From Nemopilema nomurai (taxonomy: Eukaryota > Cnidaria > Scyphozoa > Rhizostomeae > Rhizostomatidae): 64,000 nucleotides of DNA. The translations under genes were made by a program, and so were the position numbers. Shown here piece by piece: positions 56,668 to 64,000 of the stretch. The notes beneath the pieces were generated by a model. That model was given only the letters and a program-made list of their open reading frames with translations. It was not told where the DNA came from and searched no databases. The stretch spans positions 248,001-312,000 of the forward strand of contig PEDN01001363.1 of the NCBI GenBank assembly GCA_003864495.1, given 5' to 3'. The stretch's first letter is position 1. The number at the start of each line of letters is the position of its first letter.

Positions 56668-59600
56668 AGCTTTGTCATTGAAACATTTAAACGTTAGTGA
56701 TGTGACCATTTAAATTATACATTGGAATGGATGGAACAGTTACAGAAAAGAGCTTCTTGCCTTGCTTTATATTCAATGAATGTTTGAATGAATGTTGAAA
56801 TGAAAATTATGCCGATGCTTCAACCCTTTCTTACTCCATAAAGATTCTTTCTTTCAAATTTACATCATTACATGTCTTGTTAATTGGTGAAATCTGGTTT
56901 GAGGGAGTTTAGTTTTACACTCATGTTATGAATTGTTCACTAGACATCGTTTGTAAGAAATGTCATAGAGGAGGCTGCATTTTTAGACCTCCTTCCCCTT
57001 TGGTCTTACTATGTCAATACTTATCTTAGTAACCGGTTCCTGTCAAAGCCTGTTCACAGAGGTTGTAGTGTCCAGTAGAGGCTGTTTGCTTACTGCTACT
57101 CTTACTACTACTTACAGATATATTCTAGTGCCCACTTTTGTGGCCAGTTCTGGTGGTTTACAAGTTAAAAGGAGCGTTTTGCAAACCATGTAAATGCACA
57201 AAATATCTAGGGCATTGGCATGGTTAAATCAATTCTGCCATGATTGCACGTTTTGACATTTAGTTTGACCGGGGCCGTCTCTGACCCAGACTCTCTCTGA
57301 TGCAGGCTGTCATAGCCTCTCTACTTGTGATCTGTTGTCCTGTTTTGGTTATTGGAGGTTGTTTATTTTGCAGATGTGACATCATTGCTGATGTCTTGCC
57401 AGGGTTCCTGAGATTATCATGATATTTAACTTGACGTTTACGTGATCTTGCTTAAGTTGATCGTTTATTTTGAAACAAGTTTGCAACCGAAGATATTCTG
57501 TTACGGCTTTTGTTCGAGAAAAGTCGAAAGCTTTTTATGTTTTGTAACATTTTGAAATACTGAATCAGGTTGTTGAAACTTTCATGTGAAGGGGTTTCCC
57601 CAGCTCGCATTTTCATCACAAAAAGGTTTGACGTTTTACAACAAAGAAACCAAGAACAAAACTTGACAACATGCTTCAGGAAATGATGCGTTTAAACCAT
57701 CCCTTTCATTTAAAAAATTGCTAGATAGTAACATTTACTAAGTCGTTTAATCATAATATTTGTGCTTTCAACCTATTTCCAGCCTGTTCGGGTAATTCAC
57801 TCTAACTATATTTTCACCTTCCGTCGCTGTAACTTCGGTTATGAATTTCAATCACGTGCATGTTAAGTAACACCTCTGAAAACTGGTTAACCACTTTGAA
57901 AAAGCAGAGTGATGCTTATAACGGCACCATTTCCTCCCTAACACACAGTGTGTCTTACTACCAAGTCCAGTGCGAATGGCTCTGAGCTACAGGGCCAAGA
58001 TGTAGACAATTGTAGACAATCGTGTCACATATTCAGGTTATTTCCTGCACCTGACAAAGGGTGGTTTTACACACAAAAGACTATTTGATCCAGGTTTCTC
58101 AAATGAGTAATATTTCTTTATCTTTGGTTCTTTATTGGTAGTATTGACTCGGATTTCATCGCTATTGCCATCGTTCAACTCAATTGCAATTTCTACTCCG
58201 TTTATTTGTTGGGTTCGGCCATGACTACTGCAGCTCCGTTGTATATTGGACTTTGAAAGCGTCGGTTTTCGATTGTAGGTAAGAAACATCGTTATCTACC
58301 ACTTATTTGCTTCTTTGTTGATTTCCCATAGCTGCACTATGCATAAAAGTTTTATGTCACCAATTGCTAGGGCGTACAGTATCTCATAAATTCTTTTATT
58401 CGAATTAAAATAGTATACTGAGAAAAGAAAGCAACTAAGGAAAGAACTCTTGGTTTTATGTGAACTGGGCCGGGCAAATTAAAACTGGCAAAGGATCAGT
58501 GTCTGCTGAGACTCAAGAAAAGCAGCTGAGTTCAATCAAATCATATATGACACACATCTACAGACCTGTCAAATCTCCAGGTACTGCCGGGAGACTCCAG
58601 GTTCTGCTCCCTTTTTCCCGGCCTCTCGGTTTGTTATGATTTTCTCCCTATCTTTCCTTGTTTTTCAGTAAAAGCTTTCTCATATAAAAGAATTATTTGC
58701 AATGACTCTTCGTGGTATAGTTTTTCTTAATTTTGCAAAATAACGAAAACGTTAAAAACCATAAAAAAAGACGCTACTAAGAAGATGATAATTGTTGTAA
58801 TTTGCTGTTCGGTCACCATGACTTTTGTGACTGGTATGTTGTTTATGAATTTAACAAACTCCAGGGAACTCCCTGTGTTAGATGAATCTCCCGGTTTTTC
58901 ACAATAAAAATCTAAAATCCCCAAGTTTTGAAATTTATAAGTTATAATTTATCTGACCACCACACCAAGAATTGTTAACGTAGAGGCCATACAATAATTG
59001 GGACAGCAATGACCAAAAATCAACACCGAACAGAAATGTTGTAAGACCGAGAACTGGGTACTCAGACAACGAGCCTGCACCCGGCTGTTGTGGAATAAGA
59101 TCAGAATAATGGAAACAGTAACATGCTTTCATGTATATTGAACAGGCCGGTCTGTAGATAGATCAAACAGTGCTGCATATGAATTTAGCCTATAGCTGAT
59201 GTGGTTTAGTATTAAGCATATTGTTATGATATACCCAAGAGGCAGGGTTACCGGAAGGCCAAGAAGCTGGTGTACTGAAGTGTGTAATAAGCCAAGGATT
59301 AATAAAGGACTGGTTTTAGCCGCAAACAGATGGTCATATAAAATAAGAACAGTAGACATGGTGTGTGATGTCCCAGATTTAAAGTATAAAGGGGGAGGCA
59401 AAAACCCGATGTGTTCCAACTAGGATTCTCTAGACGATTCTCCAGCATTTTGTCATTCCATTCAGACTTTCCATGCTTATCCCAGTATCTTTCAGGCTAA
59501 TAGGATTTGTATGTCACGTGCCATCGTATAGTGTACCAAAGAAGAATGACATGAATGAGCAATAGAATTATGCTTGTCTCCTACTCATTCTTTCAGAATC

Positions 59601-59935
59601 GAACAACCTAGACTCATGTATCATGTTTCTCGTAACAAAGGTGACAGGTCATTAGAGTCAGGAAAAAGATATAGTCGCGCGGTCACTGACCGGAGGTAGG
59701 TTCTCGAAAAACAATAGAAGCCCATGCGACACACCTAAGCCACGCCCACTTTCTTTTATTCTGTGAGGAAGGTCTGCCTTCTAGGATGTTTTTGTCTGGA
59801 GGAAGTTTAACTTCTTTTCTGGACTCTGGTAGTCACAATAGTCAAACATTCTTCCAACGCCAAGCAGTTGTTATTAAGAAATATCGTCTTCATTAAACAT
59901 GATGCTTTTCGCTCTTCGTGTTTCTTTTCAGAAAG
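56668..59935. other. intergenic DNA with a possible LINE remnant
   Basis: No supported gene. At 59225-59400 (+) a frame with RGRVTGRPRSWCTEV and, further on, NRWSYKIRTV loosely recalls the end of LINE reverse-transcriptase proteins (a GRPR-x-W start and an R-x-W later), so an old LINE tail is possible. An acceptor at 59921-59931 just before the synthetase ATG indicates a non-coding upstream exon not located here. Confidence 0.35.
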
Positions 59936-62900
59936 ATGGCCTCCAACAGGTATCTGAAAGTGAGCAAAATAACTCGCCTTTGCCTGCTTCCTGTCTCTGG
60001 TGCCAAACGGTACAAATATACTGTCGCAACAGAATACAAGTCGGTAAAAAGTGCATTGAACGAAGACATACCAGCTAACCTGTCTGTTTATGACTATATT
60101 GTCAGGAATTTCGTCAAGAACCCAGAGAAACTTGCACTGGTGAGTGAGACTGCAACGACGTCATAGCTCCAAGCCAAAAACCATTATACCCTTATACCAT
60201 TAAAACCTCTTGTGATGCCTTCTGAAGATATTGAAACCATCGCCTTCCCCTAGTAATCAAACCATCGCCCCTCCTTGACTGGACGTTTAAGTATTTTGGA
60301 GTCCGATTGATAGCCAAGTCAAATCTCGTAATATTGCTTAAGGTTATGCAAAGAACTAAAATTGAGAGAATATTTCAAGTGTATTTTAAGAGCTTATAAT
60401 TTTCATTGTAGATCGATGGCGTTGGTGGAAAGAGCTACACTTACGATTCGCTGCATCATTCTTCCAAGAAGTTTGGGTCAGTTTTGGCCAAGTGCGGCGT
60501 TGGTATCGACGAGAAAGTGGCCATTTATGCACCCAACGGCATCGACTACTCCCCTGCCATCCTCGGCACCCTGGGGATCGGTGGGTGCGTGTCGACGATG
60601 AACCCTCTTTACACCCGCCGTGAAGTAGTGAAGCAGATTGAAGACTCTGGCTCCAAGGTGCTGGTGACAATCAAGCCACTTCTCGAAACAGCATTGGAAG
60701 CAGCGCAGGAGACTGGGGTAAAGCACGTCATCTTGCTGGGTGAGGAGGAAAGTAAGCAGCATGGAGTTATCAACTGGGCCGATGTTAATAGTGACTTGGG
60801 TGACGGATTCATAAACAACTCGCACAAGATTGACGCAAAGGAACATTGTGCCTTTTTGCCTTATTCAAGCGGGACGACGGGGGTACCCAAGGGCGTCATG
60901 CTGACACATCATAACATTATCGCGAATCTCGTTCAATTTGGAAAGATATTAGAGAATATTCCTCGAAATACCCAGCTTGGTGTCTTGCCGTTCTTTCACA
61001 TCTATGGTTTTGCTTTTATCCTTCTGAGTGGTATGGAACATTCGAAAACTACAGTCTCTCCCTAGATTTGAGCCTGACCTGTTTCTAAGGACAGTTCAAG
61101 ACCACCAGGTGTGCAATTCTTTATACTAATCTTGCTATCGAATCAATTAATTCATTCATTTTGGTTGATAGGGAAAATTTCAGGTAAGATTTCCTTCCTT
61201 TTGGGTCATTTGATCGTACATTTGCTCTTTTCTAAAATGGCTATCCAGTTTGCAGAAAGAATAACAGAAGTAAGAACGGTGTCGTTTGATTTTCTTTGCG
61301 CTGCGCTTTTGTGTAGTCAGACTTAGTGAAAGTGACGAAAAGGAGATGATAAAGCCTACAGACTCAGTGACGAATTAAAAAACAATTTTTACTCGATGCT
61401 ACTACTAAGAACTCGATACTTCTACTGATTGTAGGATGCATTTAGCAACGAGGTGCAGTTGAGCCTAAAAGGGTCCGCTTGTTCTTAGGTTGACTTCCTT
61501 TGTTTGGTTCCACCACTACTTTTGTTCCTCCTCAAGTCACCAAAAGTACAGAAGTACCACCTCTCAAGCGTCAAGGTAATAATGACTGGTGCTGCTCCGT
61601 TTGGTTCTGACCTTTGGACCAGCTTTGAAGAGAGGTTCGGGAAAGAAATTAAAATCATTCAAGGTAATTTGCATTTTCTCAGTGTAACTTTTCATTGAAA
61701 AGTTTAACAAGGCATAAACATTTTTTCATGATTTGAATTATTCCAAAGAAAATTTGATGCGAATTGCAATGCTACCAGTGTCTACAACCCTGGACAAATG
61801 CATTGGAACTCCACTCATTTTCACAAAATTACCTAATCCTGCCGCCCTCTCTCCCCCAGTACAATGTTGCAAGTTGTAATTCAACGTGCCTTCCATACGC
61901 AACATTGCTGGTGGGGAGAGGGGGGAGGGGGCTGAGTGAACATTTGAAGGAAAACATAAACATCTAAACCGCTATTGATTTTTAAAGTGAGTTCTTAAAC
62001 TTTTGTCCAATATTGTAGTTCAAACTGCTACTCTAAATTTCCTTTGGGTTTATGAGAGTGAGAATCACATGTATTTTAAAGATCGTTTTCATGCATTTTT
62101 CCTAAACACAAAGCATTTTAACTGATTGAAAGTATTTTGAATAGTCCGTTAAACAGAAATATAAACGAAGGTGACGTATCGTGCAATCTGGATATAGGAG
62201 AATAAATCAGTTCTCTTTTCGGAGAGCGGTTAGTATGCAGTCTGTTGTCGTTTTTGGTATTTCGGTACTAATCTGTAGCCATTCAGTTCAATTGCTATTT
62301 ATGACCAGGATATGGTTTGACAGAAACAAGTCCAATTGTAACAATGACTCCAGGAGATGACACCAAGCATGGCTCAGTTGGAAAACCTGTTTCAAATTCC
62401 GAAGTCAAGGTAACTACTCGTCTTATAAAATATATTGATCTAAAGCCCTTTTACCTTCCCTTACCTTAAAAAGAGAATTCGTTTATCTTATAAATAAATT
62501 TGTGCCATAATTGTCTCAATCTTGACGTCTTACTTTTCAGATTGTGGATCTTGTCACTGGTGAGTCCCTGGGTCCATACAAGCGTGGGGAAGTCGTGATA
62601 AGAGGACCACAGGTTATGAAAGGTAATTAATTTGTAATTACAACATTGGAAGCTTCTTTGAAACATACATTAATCCTACATTTCTTGTGGCAAACAGATA
62701 TGTAACGTTATTTGTAGCGTACTTAATAAGTATTATAGCTGTTTTAGCGTACTTATTAACATCATAATAAGCATTGATAGGTGCCCAGTTAATGCGAATG
62801 CATGGAAATGGGCTTAAGTACAGCACGCACTATCAGCAACAACAATCACTGACATGCAATCATTTCTCTAATGCAATCAATGCAGTCAAGTGACAGGAAA

Positions 62901-63741
62901 TGCAATCATTTCTCCAGGTTACCTGAAGAACGAAAAATCTACTGCCGAATGCTTGTCCAAAGATGGTTGGCTCTTTTCTGGTGACATTGGCTATTATGAT
63001 GATGAACACAATTTTTTCATTGTTGATCGTGTCAAAGAACTCATAAAATACAAAGGGTTTCAGGTATTTAGAAATTGCTGCTTTCTCATTATCACTTCTA
63101 ATGTTAGTGCTTACTGTCAATTTAGGCCCTTATACCTACAGTTCCACTTCATCTTGTTATCATTCAAGCTATTTCTATTTCAATTTGAAATGATTGACCT
63201 CCACTGTCATGTTAACATTTATTGCAAGTGTGGAGTTTAAGTTAAACGACAGATTTTCCAAATAGTGCTGGCAACGACATTATCAATGTCTGTTGCATGG
63301 ACGTTTTCTAGGGATGTTTTTAGATGACAAACTTTTTTAGAATATCAAGATTGCTTTCCACTACAGTTTCCCTTAACACTTGGAAAGCTGCTTTGCTACA
63401 GAGTCAATTTGGTCAAGCCGTCAATATTTCCTCCGTCAATCTCCTCCACATCTCCTTATTTCCAGGTGCCTCCAGCAGAGCTTGAGGATATTTTGATGTC
63501 TCACCCAAATGTGGTTGATGCTGCAGTCATTGGCATTCCAGATGAGGAGGCTGGAGAACTTCCTAGGGCTTTTGTTGTAGCTAAAGGAGACGTTGATGCG
63601 TATGAAATTATGAGTTTTGTTGAAAGCGCTGTGGCTCCCTACAAAAAACTACGGGGTGGTGTGCATTTCATTGACGCTATCCCTAAGTCTCTAAGTGGCA
63701 AGATTTTACGGAGAGAACTGAGGGCCAGATTTGCATCATAG
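59936..63741 (+). CDS. 4-coumarate-CoA-ligase-like acyl-CoA synthetase (frameshifted here)
   Basis: Exons 59936-60139, 60412-61108, 61489-61663, 62309-62409, 62541-62622, 62918-63063, 63466-63741 would give about 560 residues, the usual length. Members of this adenylate-forming family activate a carboxylic acid with ATP and pass it to CoA. Motifs in order: [12 protein letters not shown] (phosphate loop, about 219-230), [19 protein letters not shown] (361-365), [12 protein letters not shown] (about 438), [10 protein letters not shown], and [13 protein letters not shown] with the catalytic Lys at about 548. The N-terminus is basic and hydroxylated ([15 protein letters not shown]), which may target mitochondria; no SKL-type peroxisomal signal ends the protein (it ends FAS). 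Exon 2 shifts frame at about 61050-61062: two bases appear missing in a TCTCTCC run, so the reading frame ends at 61065. The substrate cannot be told. Everything else is intact, so the gene is probably real. Confidence 0.9.
61044..61065 (+). other. frameshift in synthetase exon 2
   Basis: The frame coding for ...HSKTTVSP stops at 61063-61065. The expected continuation, [17 protein letters not shown], is present in the next frame from about 61058 up to the donor at 61109. Adding two bases to the TCTCTCC run at about 61053-61060 restores both the family motif and the phase-0 exon end. An intron cannot explain it: the only candidate is 24 bases long and keeps the stop. Either an assembly error in a short dinucleotide run or a real mutation. 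Confidence 0.85.
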
Positions 63742-64000
63742 CTAACTGCATCTACTTTAAGATGAACGCACTCCTTTTAATCTTGGTGCTCTTTTGCTCT
63801 CTCCCATTTCTGTTTCTTTTTATTGAAGTATCTTTTTGGTGTATTACGGTGGGGCCATGAAAGGGATACTGTCAATATGACAATTTGGGGCAACACCCAT
63901 CAATGGAAGTGGCATTGTTTTGCACTCTTAGTAACCGGATGGTATACATTGAGTATGTCTGACGTACGCACCTTCTTATCGTGGACCACTACAGTTAGTT
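63742..64000. other. 3' region of the synthetase gene
   Basis: Pyrimidine-rich, non-coding sequence following the stop codon; presumably the 3' UTR. No AATAAA was recognised before the window ends. Confidence 0.4.

Noticed and set aside
61039..61062. A 24-base intron that would explain the synthetase frameshift
   Set aside because: Far too short for a spliceosomal intron here, and removing it leaves the same stop in frame.

Overview
The window looks like nuclear DNA of a non-vertebrate animal, most probably a cnidarian (anthozoan-like). It is AT-rich, has many GT-AG introns of a few hundred bases to a few kilobases, carries metazoan-only families (a Gremlin/DAN cystine-knot protein, SNAP-25, a receptor tyrosine kinase), and contains ISL2EU-type and MITE-like DNA transposons. 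No species can be named from the sequence alone.

Layout. 1-7.2 kb: no convincing gene; a 276-bp hAT-like MITE with an 8-bp target duplication and a 13-bp minisatellite. 7.28-7.81 kb (+): Gremlin-like BMP antagonist with its coding part in one exon. 12.38-16.79 kb (+): complete seven-exon SNAP-25 t-SNARE; a tRNA-derived SINE lies upstream at about 11 kb on the minus strand. 19.82-23.92 kb: a 4.1-kb ISL2EU-like DNA transposon, apparently intact, with about 265-bp terminal inverted repeats, an AT target duplication, a SWIM/YqaJ nuclease gene (+) and a THAP/DDE transposase gene (-). 25.12-26.11 kb (-): single-exon STK35/PDIK1L-like protein kinase. 26.82-27.8 kb (+): decayed THAP transposase pseudogene. 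28.2-29.8 kb: probable non-autonomous DNA transposon. 30.55-51.15 kb (+): a large receptor tyrosine kinase gene that I could assemble from 20 phase-compatible exons into about 948 residues. 54.48-56.67 kb (+): two-exon small mitochondrial membrane protein, possibly COX8-like. 59.94-63.74 kb (+): seven-exon 4-coumarate-CoA-ligase-like acyl-CoA synthetase, broken by one frameshift in this assembly.

The host genes are functionally unrelated neighbours: secreted signalling, exocytosis, intracellular kinase, surface receptor, respiration and acyl activation. There is no operon logic. The most interesting item is the receptor: signal peptide, three tandem Trp/Cys repeats of a type I cannot assign, a MAM domain, a Ca-binding-type EGF domain, one membrane span, and a complete, Eph/Src-like tyrosine kinase. 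Almost all ectodomain introns are phase 1, the signature of exon-shuffled modules. The second is the ISL2EU element, whose long inverted repeats contain the start codon of the nuclease gene and place the same short reading frame upstream of the transposase gene.
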